Shown piece after piece: positions 16,808-25,810 of a DNA stretch of 64,000 bases. The notes below the pieces were generated by a model, which searched no databases, was not told where the DNA came from, and saw nothing but the letters and a program-made list of their open reading frames with translations. A program made the translations under genes and the position numbers. The stretch comes from Bacteroidales bacterium (GTDB taxonomy: Bacteria > Bacteroidota > Bacteroidia > Bacteroidales > FEN-979), in assembly GCA_030681475.1 (NCBI GenBank), contig JAUXWT010000090.1, positions 1 to 64,000 on the forward strand, read 5' to 3'. Position 1 is the first letter of the stretch. The number at the start of each line of letters is the position of its first letter.

Positions 16808-18724
16808 ATGAAACGGACTTTCATTAACCTCTTTATCCTCATCGCCGCAATTTCGGCCGCGGTCCTTGAGGCACAGCCTTACGGTGATTACACTTTTTAC
16901 GCACCTAAAACCAGCAACAAGGCTTATCTGGTTGATATGAGCGGAAACACCTATCATTCCTGGACCTTTCCCTCCAGCGCCCCCACGGGATACTCTTCAT
17001 ATTTGTTACCTGGCGGAATAGTCCTGAGAAGTGTGGCCAAAAGTGGGAACTATTTTACAGGAGGCCCCATCTGCGGCCAGGTCCAGAAAGTGGACTGGAA
17101 CGGAAATATCATTTGGGATTATGTTTATTCCACTACAACGTATTGCACTCACCACGACATTTGTGCCATGCCAAACGGAAATGTATTATTAATTGCGTAT
17201 GAGTCAAAAACACCGGCTGAGGTGACCCAGGCCGGGTGTTCACAAAGCATTACCATGTGGCCTGATAAAATAGTTGAGATCCAGCCTGTTGGCGCCACCG
17301 GAGGCATTGTGGTATGGGAGTGGCGTGTGTGGGATCATCTGTGCCAAAACTACAACCCGGCAAAAAGTAATTACGTTACTTCCATTGTTCAGCATCCCGA
17401 ATTGCTTAACATCAATTACAAAACGCAGAAAGACTGGATGCATGTGAACGGTCTGGACTACAATGCAACGCTGGACCAGATCACCTTTTCCTCCCATAAC
17501 ATGAATGAAATTTATGTAATCGATCACAGCACGACCACTGCCGAGGCAGCCGGGCATACAGGTGGAAACTCTGGAAAAGGCGGAGATTTTCTTTACAGGT
17601 GGGGCAATCCGGCCGCATACCAGGCTTCGGGCGCTACCATACTCAATGTGGTTCACAACGCCCATTGGATACCGCAGGATTGTCCGAGGGCCAACTACCT
17701 CTCGGCATTCAACAACAAAGGAGGCGCCGGTAATAAAACGTGTATTGACCTCATCAATCCGCCATACGACGGATACAATTATTCCTTAACTCCGGGAACG
17801 GCCTATACTCCGCCAACCTATAACTGGAGGCACACATATAGCGGCACACCGTCTCAGAACGAGGGCCATGCACAGCAATTGCCAAACGGGAACACCCTGA
17901 TCACCATGTCCATGTCAGGCTATATGTATGAAATTGATTCAAATCAAACTGTTGTATGGTCCAAACAGATCAGCGGAATTGTTACCAATGCCCGGCGCTA
18001 CACCGCCTGTTATGTCAATGGCGCTCCGACCGTTACCGCCACCGCCACCCCGACGGAGATATGTCCCGGTGGCACATCGCTGTTGAATGCCATACCAGGC
18101 GGAACTGCAAATTACATTTACGCCTGGACTTCAATCCCGGCCGGATTTACATCTGCCATACCAAATCCGCTCGTCACTCCTTCCGTTTCGACGATGTACA
18201 TTGCCACCATCTCTGCTGATGGTTGCCAGGCTTCCGATTCAGTGTTTGTGACCGTCAATGCTTTACCGGCCACCCCGGTCATCACCATCACCGGGGATTC
18301 GCTGATGTCGAGTTCACCCACCGGCAATCAATGGTACCTGAACGGGAGTCTCATCACCGGGGCTACCGGCCAGTACTTTGAGATCACGCTGCCCGGTTCT
18401 TACCAGGTACAGGTCACCGGCGCTACAGGCTGTGTGTCACAGATGTCGGCGCCGTTTGTTTTCGTCGGAATTGACGAAACCATCGACAGCAGTACAATCC
18501 GGGTATACCCGAATCCCACAACCGGTATCATCAGGATAAGCGCCACCGGATTGGAGAACAGATCGTTCGAAGTCAGGGTCTGCAGCTCACTTGGAAAGGT
18601 CGTACAGTCATCGAAAGATAACCATACTCTTGACCTTTCGGGGTGGTCTGGCGGGATCTATTATCTAACCATACTCACCGACAAATCTGTATCTGTCACA
18701 AAAAAAATAATTCTTATTAAATAA
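16808..18724 (+). CDS. Arylsulfotransferase (ASST)-like secreted protein with T9SS sorting domain
   Basis: A 638-residue exported protein. The signal peptide covers residues 1-22 (cleavage near LEAQP). Residues 23-400 form a beta-propeller-type region resembling the aryl-sulfate sulfotransferase family, with His-bearing motifs THHDICAMPNGN, VHNAHWIP and EGHAQQLPNGN. It continues with Ig/PKD-like segments (about 405-560) and a C-terminal T9SS type A sorting domain starting VYPNPTTGIIRIS and ending SVTKKIILIK. ASST enzymes move sulfate between phenols in other bacteria; whether this divergent member is active is unknown. The T9SS tail predicts export to the cell surface or medium. It is followed 15 bp later by another T9SS gene. 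Confidence 0.75.
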   Translation: MKRTFINLFILIAAISAAVLEAQPYGDYTFYAPKTSNKAYLVDMSGNTYHSWTFPSSAPTGYSSYLLPGGIVLRSVAKSGNYFTGGPICGQVQKVDWNGNIIWDYVYSTTTYCTHHDICAMPNGNVLLIAYESKTPAEVTQAGCSQSITMWPDKIVEIQPVGATGGIVVWEWRVWDHLCQNYNPAKSNYVTSIVQHPELLNINYKTQKDWMHVNGLDYNATLDQITFSSHNMNEIYVIDHSTTTAEAAGHTGGNSGKGGDFLYRWGNPAAYQASGATILNVVHNAHWIPQDCPRANYLSAFNNKGGAGNKTCIDLINPPYDGYNYSLTPGTAYTPPTYNWRHTYSGTPSQNEGHAQQLPNGNTLITMSMSGYMYEIDSNQTVVWSKQISGIVTNARRYTACYVNGAPTVTATATPTEICPGGTSLLNAIPGGTANYIYAWTSIPAGFTSAIPNPLVTPSVSTMYIATISADGCQASDSVFVTVNALPATPVITITGDSLMSSSPTGNQWYLNGSLITGATGQYFEITLPGSYQVQVTGATGCVSQMSAPFVFVGIDETIDSSTIRVYPNPTTGIIRISATGLENRSFEVRVCSSLGKVVQSSKDNHTLDLSGWSGGIYYLTILTDKSVSVTKKIILIK

Positions 18725-18739
18725 ATTAAAACGACAACT

Positions 18740-19951
18740 ATGAAACCTATTATCAGTTACCTGTTCCTTTTGCTGATCGTGTTGTCCGGATCCAATGTCC
18801 GGGCACAGCAGTTCACGAATTACACCTCAGCCAACGGTCTTCCTTCAGATAATGTGAACGGAGTAGCCGTTGATGCATCCAACCACAAATGGTTTGCCAC
18901 CCAGGCCGGAGTCGCCAGGTTCGACAACACCACCTGGACCACTTATACTACTGCCAATGGATTGATTGACAATTACATTAACTGCATTGCCGTGGATGTT
19001 AACAACAATGTCTGGGCCGGCACGGATTACGGCGCAAGCAAATTTGACGGAACCACGTGGACCTCCTATAATGCTGCCAACGGCCTGGCCAATAACACGG
19101 TGAATTATATGGCCGGTGATCCTGACGGAAGCGTTTGGATCGGAACAGGGAATGGACTCTCGCGTTTTAATGGTACAACATGGACGAACTATTCAACAGC
19201 CAACGGGTTACCAAGCAACCTGATCAGCTACATTGCGGTCGATCAGACCGGGAACAAATGGTTTGGCACTTTTCTTGGCGGATTGTCGAAATTCAACGGT
19301 ACTTCATTTACTAACTTTACCGTGGCCGACAGTCTTCCCGACAACAACATCATTTCGATCGGCATAGGCGCCAACAATACCAAATGGATTGGCACCTACT
19401 TCGGAGTAGCGGTTTTTGACAACCTCGATCAGTGGATCGGAACCTACAGGGTTGCCGACGGGCTCCTCAACGACTTTGTACAGGACATTGCCATGGATTC
19501 GAAAGGCACGATGTGGTTCGGACTTTATGATATCTACCTTCAGGAGGGCGGGATCACCAGTAAGAACGCGAATGTTTGGAAGTCTTTTACTGTTGCCAGC
19601 GGATTGGTCAACAACGTGGTTAAAAGAATAGCGGTGGATAAGTCAGACATTGTTTGGATCACAACCGGTGGCGGCGTCTCAAAGCTGTTTGATCCAACCT
19701 CGGGGTTCGGCAATCTGTCCGGAATGACCCTTTCGGCATTTCCCAACCCGGCAACGACAGAGATCCATCTTGACGGATTGACCACCTTCGGTAACCTTTG
19801 GATCATGACCTTGACCGGAAAAACTGTTGTTTCGCAAGCACTGTCAAAAGGATCCAACACCATCAGCCTGAATGGCCTTTCATCCGGAAATTATATCATG
19901 AAGTACACGACAGGCATGATAAGCTACACCGGAAAACTGGTTATCCGGTGA
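18740..19951 (+). CDS. Regulator-propeller repeat protein with T9SS sorting domain
   Basis: A secreted protein of 403 residues with a signal peptide (about 1-22, cleavage near VRAQQ). About seven regulator-propeller repeats of about 43 residues follow, each with a TANGL segment and a VWIGT or KWFGT strand, like the sensor blades of hybrid two-component systems but without any kinase part. The C-terminus is a T9SS sorting domain (FPNPATTEIHLDG ... YTGKLVIR). It is probably an extracellular propeller of unknown ligand. Its stop overlaps the GTG start of the CotH gene, so the two are likely co-translated. Confidence 0.8.
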   Translation: MKPIISYLFLLLIVLSGSNVRAQQFTNYTSANGLPSDNVNGVAVDASNHKWFATQAGVARFDNTTWTTYTTANGLIDNYINCIAVDVNNNVWAGTDYGASKFDGTTWTSYNAANGLANNTVNYMAGDPDGSVWIGTGNGLSRFNGTTWTNYSTANGLPSNLISYIAVDQTGNKWFGTFLGGLSKFNGTSFTNFTVADSLPDNNIISIGIGANNTKWIGTYFGVAVFDNLDQWIGTYRVADGLLNDFVQDIAMDSKGTMWFGLYDIYLQEGGITSKNANVWKSFTVASGLVNNVVKRIAVDKSDIVWITTGGGVSKLFDPTSGFGNLSGMTLSAFPNPATTEIHLDGLTTFGNLWIMTLTGKTVVSQALSKGSNTISLNGLSSGNYIMKYTTGMISYTGKLVIR

Positions 19952-22206
19952 GGCTGACATTCATATTTATTCTCTTCCTGACCATCCTGTTCCCGGTGAT
20001 GGCTCAGGAAGATTTTTATGCTCCCGGGAAAATTCATGAGATTCATATCCGGTTTAAGGAACATAACTGGCGACATTTACTCGACAGCCTGTTTACCACC
20101 TACGGAGACAATGGAAGACTTATTGGCGATGTGACCATTGACGCGCATCTATGCCCCAATGCAGCGATCCGCTACAAAGGTTTCAGTTCATATAATGCCA
20201 ACGAGATCAAGAATCCCTTCAATATTGATCTCGACTACATCCGCAAGAATCAGAACCACCAGGGTTATGTCAAGATCAAGTTGAGCAACGTGATCCATGA
20301 TCCTTCATTCGTCAGGGAGGTACTGTCGTATGAGATCGCCCGGCAGTACATTCCTTCATCCGGCGCAAACTTTGCCAACCTCTACGTGAATGATACCCTG
20401 ATCGGGCTTTACACCAATGTGGAGGCGGTGGATGAAAACTTCACGGACAAGCGCTATGGGTCGCATACGAACAGTTTTTTCAAGGGTGAACCGGTGAAAT
20501 TACAGTATCCTTTCGGGCAGAATGCCAACCTTGCGCTGACGCATGGAGCCGATTCAAGCGGCTACATGCCCTACTACAATATGCAATCGGATGCCGGGTG
20601 GAACGACCTGTTCAACTTTATCATTCGTCTTGACCAGGGCGCTGACAGCGCCGAAAGCATCCTCAACATTGACCGTGCCCTCTGGATGCATGCATTCAAT
20701 GAAGTGACGCTTAATCTCGACAGTTATATCGGTTATTCACAAAATTACTATCTCTACCGTGATGACCATGGAAGGTTCAACCCCATTCTTTGGGATATGA
20801 ACATGTCATTCGGCAGTTTCAGGGAGTCAGACGGATCAACAAACTTCCAGGGGGCTACCATTCCCAAGATCAAAAGGCTGGATCCGCTTGCGCTGATGAC
20901 CTTTGCTGTTTCCCCCCGGCCCTTAATGACAAAGCTTTTCAGCAACGACACACTTCGCAAGATATACTTCGCCCACATGCGGACGATCGTCAACGAGAAT
21001 TTCCGGAACGGTTGGTATTTCACGCGGGCAACGGAACTTCAATCCCAGATTGATGCTGCCGTGTTAAACGACACGAACCGTTTCTATTCTTATGCTGATT
21101 TTCATTCGAATCTCACCGTTACCGTAGGCGGAACCGGCTCCATGAAGGAGTATCCGGGACTCAAAGACCTCATGGAAGCCCGCATGGCCTACCTTGATAC
21201 GCTTAACGGGTTCTACGGCCAGCCGGTCATTACCGGCCTCACTCATGTACCGGCAGTACCTGTAAAGAACCAGCCATGCTGGATAACGGCACGCATCCAG
21301 GGAGCCACCATGGCCTACCTGGGCTATCGGTTTTCTACCGACGGGATCTTTTCCCGCATATCCATGGCCGATGACGGTCTCCACCATGACAGTCTGGCCG
21401 GCGATGGTATTTATGGCGCCATGCTGACGGTTAAGGGCCATACCATTCAGTATTATATTTATGCAGGAAACGACAAAGCCGCCGTTTTATCGCCGGAACG
21501 TGCCGAGTATGAATTTTATACGATTCAGCCTGCGATTCTCCCCGGCGATGTTGTCCTGAATGAATTCCATGCGGGAACCACACAGGAGAACTGGCTCGAA
21601 TTACTCAACACGACCACCGAACCCATCAACATGGCTGGCATGCATCTTTCTGATGATCCTGCCAATCCGGTAAAATGGGTATTGCCAGATACGATGATCA
21701 TGGCAAAAAAATATATGGTGTTCTATCCGGACGGCGAGCCCTCCGGAAGAAAGGCGGCATCTTCCATCGCAATTTCCAATGCCGGGGGCAGGCTCCTGTT
21801 CTTCAATGCAACCGGCATCCTTCTTGATTCGGTCACTTATGGCATTCAGGTTACAGGAAAGAGTACCGGCCGGTACCCGAATGGTTACGGCGTCATGACC
21901 TATATGTTGCCATCTATGGGCCGTTATAACAGATTCGGGACAACTCCTGGATCGGGCTTTCTGCTCTATCCCAACCCGGCAAGAGGACAAACCAACATCG
22001 AGTTCACGCAAAATTCAAGTCCGGCTATGGTGACTGTTTATAATTCCATGGGGCAACAGGCGCTGGAAAATACATCTCTTTATGGCACAGGCCTGATCGG
22101 GCCGGTATTGCATCCGGTTGATATTTCAACCCTTAAAAGCGGATTGTATATGGTCAGGGTCAGTTGCAACGGAGAGACTACCATTAAAAAACTAATGATT
22201 TATTGA
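19948..22206 (+). CDS. CotH kinase-like protein with lamin-tail and T9SS sorting domain
   Basis: A secreted protein of about 752 residues. I chose the GTG at 19948 (GTGA overlap with the preceding stop) because it begins directly with a signal peptide (RLTFIFILFLTILFPVMAQ). The frame is open further upstream but runs inside the previous gene. Residues 25-420 resemble the CotH family, atypical protein kinases first known from Bacillus spore coats: RYKGFSS, NPFNIDLDYI, GLYTNVEAVDE and PILWDMNMSFG. A lamin-tail-like domain follows (VLNEFHAGTTQENWLELLN), then a T9SS type A tail (LLYPNPARGQTNIEF ... KKLMIY). CotH next to VTC and DUF4956 genes is a recurring arrangement as I recall it; the substrate here is unknown. 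Confidence 0.85.
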   Translation: MRLTFIFILFLTILFPVMAQEDFYAPGKIHEIHIRFKEHNWRHLLDSLFTTYGDNGRLIGDVTIDAHLCPNAAIRYKGFSSYNANEIKNPFNIDLDYIRKNQNHQGYVKIKLSNVIHDPSFVREVLSYEIARQYIPSSGANFANLYVNDTLIGLYTNVEAVDENFTDKRYGSHTNSFFKGEPVKLQYPFGQNANLALTHGADSSGYMPYYNMQSDAGWNDLFNFIIRLDQGADSAESILNIDRALWMHAFNEVTLNLDSYIGYSQNYYLYRDDHGRFNPILWDMNMSFGSFRESDGSTNFQGATIPKIKRLDPLALMTFAVSPRPLMTKLFSNDTLRKIYFAHMRTIVNENFRNGWYFTRATELQSQIDAAVLNDTNRFYSYADFHSNLTVTVGGTGSMKEYPGLKDLMEARMAYLDTLNGFYGQPVITGLTHVPAVPVKNQPCWITARIQGATMAYLGYRFSTDGIFSRISMADDGLHHDSLAGDGIYGAMLTVKGHTIQYYIYAGNDKAAVLSPERAEYEFYTIQPAILPGDVVLNEFHAGTTQENWLELLNTTTEPINMAGMHLSDDPANPVKWVLPDTMIMAKKYMVFYPDGEPSGRKAASSIAISNAGGRLLFFNATGILLDSVTYGIQVTGKSTGRYPNGYGVMTYMLPSMGRYNRFGTTPGSGFLLYPNPARGQTNIEFTQNSSPAMVTVYNSMGQQALENTSLYGTGLIGPVLHPVDISTLKSGLYMVRVSCNGETTIKKLMIY

Positions 22207-22216
22207 AGCGGTAACA

Positions 22217-22400
22217 ATATTATGAAAGAAAATCCTCAATTTTATGAGACTGTATAAATGGAATGTCAAACGATCAGATTTTACTCTGTGAACCTCTGTG
22301 ACTACTCTGTGAACCTCTGTGTAACAATAATTTATCACACAGAGAACCACGGAGAAGACACGGAGGGCCACAGAGATCATATAAAACAAACTTATTAATG
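22217..22400. repeat. CTCTGTG element, near-identical copy of 6788-6977
   Basis: Fills the gap between the CotH gene and the lipoprotein gene. The core (22283-22377) and the unique flanks match the copy inside the nuo operon at about 6788-6977 almost base for base (AATGTCAAACGATCAGATTTT, CATATAAAACAAA, TTATTAATG). The element ends at the first ATG of the next frame, which argues that the real start there is downstream. Confidence 0.9.
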
Positions 22401-22439
22401 AAAAATCGCAATTGTAACACCAACGATAATTTGAAACTT

Positions 22440-22856
22440 ATGTCAGTTATTGAAAAAATCCGGATATATCGTCTTATAATATTCCTGCTCGTCATCCCCC
22501 TGATGATGATCTCCTGCGAAAAAGAGCCTGGCCCCGGTGGCAAATCGACCATCTATGGGAAAGTTCTTGTAAAAGATTACAACGCGACTTTCACCGTCCT
22601 TCAGGAGACCTATTACGGACCGGAGATATGGGTTTACCTTATTTATGGCGACGACAGGGATTATGGCGACCGTATTCAGACCGGTTTTGACGGAACGTGG
22701 GAGTTCAAATATCTCCGGCCGGGAACATATAAGGTGTATGCCTTTTCAAAGGACTCCACACTGCAAACCGTTGCTCCTGTGCCAGTCATCAGGGAGGTGG
22801 TCGTTCCAGACAAAAAACAAGATATTGAAGTGCCTGATCTGATAATCTTTAATTAA
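22440..22856 (+). CDS. Small lipoprotein of unknown function
   Basis: A protein of about 138 residues from the ATG at 22440. An upstream ATG at 22398 is formed by the repeat and is less likely. The N-terminus is a lipoprotein signal: basic KIR, hydrophobic IIFLLVIPLMM, then ISC with the lipobox Cys. The mature part reads as a single beta-sandwich with GTWEFKYLRPGTYKVYAF, the pattern of a carboxypeptidase-regulatory-like (CarboxypepD_reg/SdrD B-like) domain. It sits in the CotH-VTC locus, seven bases before the next gene, and is probably anchored in the outer membrane. Confidence 0.7.
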   Translation: MSVIEKIRIYRLIIFLLVIPLMMISCEKEPGPGGKSTIYGKVLVKDYNATFTVLQETYYGPEIWVYLIYGDDRDYGDRIQTGFDGTWEFKYLRPGTYKVYAFSKDSTLQTVAPVPVIREVVVPDKKQDIEVPDLIIFN

Positions 22857-22862
22857 ACATAT

Positions 22863-23429
22863 ATGAACCGTACAATTATCATCATCCTTTGCCTGCTGAT
22901 CGGAGTGACAGCGCCCTGCCAAAATAAAAAGGAGAGGCAGAAGAATAAAATCAAATCCATCACGGAATGGGAAACAACAACCATTGATGGCAAAACCAAC
23001 AACCATAAAACCACGTTTGAGGAATTTGATAAATCCGGCCGGAGTATTTTCAGGGAGGAATATGCTTCTGACGGAACCGTAAAATTCAAAGCAACGGTAG
23101 TGTACGACAGTTACGGAAACAAGACCGAAGAGACTGAGTTTGACCTGGCAAAGAATAAAAATTTCCGGTTGAAATCAAAATACAACGCCATGAAGGACAA
23201 AACCGAGGAGGTGGAATATGATGGCAAGGGGGATGTCAGGAAAAAGACATCCTTTACCTATTATGCCAACGGGAATAAAATGTCCGAAATTGAAACGGAC
23301 GGTGCGGGTAACTTTCTTAAAAAAGCAACCTACACCTATAACTCCCGGAACCTGAAAACAGAAAGAATGACCACCTCCAAATCCAGCCAGAAGGAGAAGT
23401 CGAAAAAATGGGAATATGTTTACTATTGA
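22863..23429 (+). CDS. Secreted protein with RHS/YD-like repeats
   Basis: A protein of 188 residues with an N-terminal export signal (IIIILCLLIGVTAPC; the Cys could be a lipid anchor). The rest is Lys/Glu-rich with repeating YDSYGNKTEE-, YDGKGDVRKK- and YNSRNLKTER-type strands, resembling the beta-hairpin repeats of RHS/YD or YwqK-like proteins. No catalytic motif is visible. It overlaps the VTC gene by 14 bp, which ties it to the same transcript. Function unknown; a structural or docking role in the envelope is a guess. Confidence 0.6.
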   Translation: MNRTIIIILCLLIGVTAPCQNKKERQKNKIKSITEWETTTIDGKTNNHKTTFEEFDKSGRSIFREEYASDGTVKFKATVVYDSYGNKTEETEFDLAKNKNFRLKSKYNAMKDKTEEVEYDGKGDVRKKTSFTYYANGNKMSEIETDGAGNFLKKATYTYNSRNLKTERMTTSKSSQKEKSKKWEYVYY

Positions 23430-24171
23430 TGAAATGATTACCCCTTTTGAATCCATTTCCCTCGATAAAATGGATGAGGTAAAACTGCTCGACCGGATAG
23501 ATTCCAAATTTATCTTCAAATCTGCGAAATTACCCGGCATCCTCGCGCAACTTTCTGCGGCTTATTTCATCCTGGAGGTCGGTGAGGTCAGGCTGCAGCG
23601 CTATGAAACGCTCTATTTCGACACCCCCGGCCATCAACTTTACCTTAAACATCATAACAAACGAAGGAACCGGTTTAAAATACGTTGCCGGAAATATGTC
23701 GATTCCGGTCTCTGTTATTTCGAGATCAAGTTCAAAAACAACAAAGGCCGGACTATCAAGGAGCGTAACAGGCAAAAGGGCTCCCAGGAGGAGATTACCG
23801 GCAAGCAGGAAAGGTTGCTGACTACAGCAACGAAAATGACTCCCGACATGCTGGTGCCGTCACTTTGGGTCAACTTTTCCCGAATCACACTTGTCAACCA
23901 TGGCCTTTCGGAAAGGGTGACCATCGACACCGGACTCAACTTCAGAAACGGCGCTGCCGGATGTTCATTTCCCGGTGTGGTCATTGCAGAGGTCAAGCGC
24001 AGCAGATCAGGGTCTTCCGGTATTTCTGAAATTTTACATAAGGAGCACATCCATGAAATCAAATTCAGCAAATACTGCATGGGGACCTTAAGCCTCAACA
24101 ACGGCATCAAATACAATAATTTCAAACAAAAACTCCTTTACCTTAATAAATTGAACCATGATAACAGCTAA
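23416..24171 (+). CDS. VTC-domain polyphosphate polymerase-like protein
   Basis: A protein of 251 residues whose whole length matches the VTC domain, the tunnel-shaped catalytic domain of the yeast polyphosphate polymerase Vtc4. The charged tunnel pattern is visible in order: LLDRIDSKFIF, YETLYFDTP, RRNRFKIRCRKY, CYFEIKFKNN with TIKERN, RVTIDTGLNF and VIAEVKRSRSG, supplying the expected Arg/Lys pairs and acidic metal ligands. It has no membrane segment and no signal, so it is likely cytoplasmic, possibly docking to the DUF4956 protein encoded next. It overlaps both neighbours. An in-frame ATG at 23434 is an alternative start. Confidence 0.85.
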   Translation: MFTIDEMITPFESISLDKMDEVKLLDRIDSKFIFKSAKLPGILAQLSAAYFILEVGEVRLQRYETLYFDTPGHQLYLKHHNKRRNRFKIRCRKYVDSGLCYFEIKFKNNKGRTIKERNRQKGSQEEITGKQERLLTTATKMTPDMLVPSLWVNFSRITLVNHGLSERVTIDTGLNFRNGAAGCSFPGVVIAEVKRSRSGSSGISEILHKEHIHEIKFSKYCMGTLSLNNGIKYNNFKQKLLYLNKLNHDNS

Positions 24172-24898
24172 GCAAATCACGATGTTTTTCCTTCTTTTGC
24201 TCCTCGCCATGCCGGTTATGGTCTGTATTCCGCAACAGATCGATCCTGAATGGGCACAGTTTGACGAAACCAGCACAAAAGATGCTGACGAAACCGGTTC
24301 AAAAGACAAAAAAGAGAAAAAAAAGGCGGCAAAGATCCTGGAGATGAATGAGAAATTCCTGATCAGCCTGGGGATCAACCTGCTCAATGTGGCGTTGATC
24401 ATTATGTTTATTTATTACCCGAACTACAGGAAACTCGATTACATTTTTGCCTTCATCATGTTCAACCTGGTGATCTTCCTGCTGACCTTCGTGCTTAAAT
24501 ATGTCAAATTATCGGTGGGGGCGGCATTCGGACTTTTTGCCGTTTTTTCCATGCTGCGGTACCGTACCCAGGGTATTTCGATGAAGGATCTCACCTACCT
24601 TTTCATATTTATTGCCATGGGGGTTATCAGCTCCATTCAGCTTGAGTACTATGAACTCGCGGTTATCCATGGGATCATCCTCCTTGGTACCTTCGTCCTT
24701 GACGGGAACGTGATCTTCAAGGGCGAACGCATAAAAAGGATTGAATATGAAAATATCGAGATGATCAAACCGGCCAACCAGGCTGCCCTGATCGCGGATT
24801 TGCGAAGCAGGACCGGCCTTAACATTCACCGTGTCGTTGTCGGGAAGATCGATTTCCTGAAAGATTCAGCGGTGGTCAAGGTCTATTATTATGAATAA
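24158..24898 (+). CDS. DUF4956 membrane protein
   Basis: A protein of 246 residues. The N-terminal hydrophobic segment (residues 8-25) may be a signal or first helix. It is followed by an acidic/Lys-rich linker (about 35-62), then four closely spaced membrane helices (about 68-175) with the family-typical GAAFGLFAVFSMLRYRTQ motif, and a cytoplasmic-looking alpha/beta tail ending in VVKVYYYE. DUF4956 has no established function, but as I recall these proteins are commonly encoded beside VTC polymerases. Coding overlaps with VTC (14 bp) and with the next gene (8 bp) imply coupled translation. Confidence 0.85.
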   Translation: MITAKQITMFFLLLLLAMPVMVCIPQQIDPEWAQFDETSTKDADETGSKDKKEKKKAAKILEMNEKFLISLGINLLNVALIIMFIYYPNYRKLDYIFAFIMFNLVIFLLTFVLKYVKLSVGAAFGLFAVFSMLRYRTQGISMKDLTYLFIFIAMGVISSIQLEYYELAVIHGIILLGTFVLDGNVIFKGERIKRIEYENIEMIKPANQAALIADLRSRTGLNIHRVVVGKIDFLKDSAVVKVYYYE

Positions 24899-25565
24899 AC
24901 GAACGGGGTATCTGCTGTTGTTTATCCTGATCGTAACAGGCAATGTTCTCCATTCGCAGGTGAACGATGCGCAAATGTGGCTCAGCGTGAACCTGGAAAA
25001 GAAACTGACCACTGCCCTTTCGCTGGAATTTACAGAGGAGGTGCGAATGAACGAGAATATGACCGAAGCGGGCACGATATTCAGCGATCTTGGCATCAGT
25101 TACCGGTTTCTGAAGAAGTTCAAGGTGGGCGCCTCCTATCGCTTCACGCTCAGGAGAAGGCTGGATGACACCTACAAACGGATAAACAGTTGGTACGCTG
25201 AAGGGAGTTACAGGGAGAAGTTCAAGCCGGTCAGCCTTGTCCTGCGGTTGCGTTACCAGTTAAAGTATGCCGAGGCATTTACCTCTGAGAAGGCAGGTAC
25301 TCCGAACAACCATCTCCGGTCAAAGCTGACTGTAAAATATGACTTGAAGAAGAAATTTGTACCCTGTGTTTTCGCGGAGACTTTTTTCTCCACCGGGGCG
25401 CCGGTAGCTGCTTCGTTCGACCAGCTCAGACTTTGTGCAGGGATTGAATATTCCTTCAACAGAATGCATATGATTGATGTGAATTACCTCTTTATCCGTG
25501 AATACAACAACGTAAACCCCGAAACAGATTACGTGATTGGTATCGGGTATTATTTTACCTTTTAA
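24891..25565 (+). CDS. DUF2490-like outer-membrane beta-barrel protein
   Basis: A protein of 224 residues with a signal peptide (residues 1-22, cleavage near LHSQV). The remainder is alternating amphipathic strands: WLSVNLEKKLTTALSLEFTEE, YRFTLRR, LRLRYQLKYAE and a terminal GIGYYFTF whose final Phe suits BAM-dependent outer-membrane insertion. The pattern and length fit the DUF2490 family. It is the last gene of the CotH-VTC-DUF4956 locus and is coupled to DUF4956 by an 8-bp overlap. It may be the outer-membrane component of that locus, by inference. Confidence 0.75.
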   Translation: MNKRTGYLLLFILIVTGNVLHSQVNDAQMWLSVNLEKKLTTALSLEFTEEVRMNENMTEAGTIFSDLGISYRFLKKFKVGASYRFTLRRRLDDTYKRINSWYAEGSYREKFKPVSLVLRLRYQLKYAEAFTSEKAGTPNNHLRSKLTVKYDLKKKFVPCVFAETFFSTGAPVAASFDQLRLCAGIEYSFNRMHMIDVNYLFIREYNNVNPETDYVIGIGYYFTF

Positions 25566-25741
25566 TAACCGACATGCCACTGACATTTTTGGTTCATCAC
25601 AAAAATGCGTACCTTTAATTCTTGCGGAGGGTGTCTCCGCGGTGAATAAGGGGCTTTTGATACACCCTCCATTCAATCAAAGGTGGAAAGGGAATTATTG
25701 GATCATGACAACTAGGCCGCCTTCGGAAAATGTGGGCTGCG

Positions 25742-25810
25742 AAAAACTCTGCGGAACTCTGCAGAAAAACTCTGCGGAACTCTGCGGAAAAACTCTGCGG
25801 AACTCTGCGA
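25742..25810. repeat. 23-bp tandem repeat, three units
   Basis: Three consecutive 23-bp units, each composed of AAAAACTCTGCGG plus AACTCTGCGG (final bases vary), start at 25742, 25765 and 25788. There are no spacers, so this is not CRISPR. It sits just left of the restriction-modification island. Confidence 0.9.

Noticed and set aside
25742-25810. Possible CRISPR array or origin iterons
   Set aside because: Only three contiguous 23-bp units without spacers, and no DnaA-box cluster or replication gene nearby.
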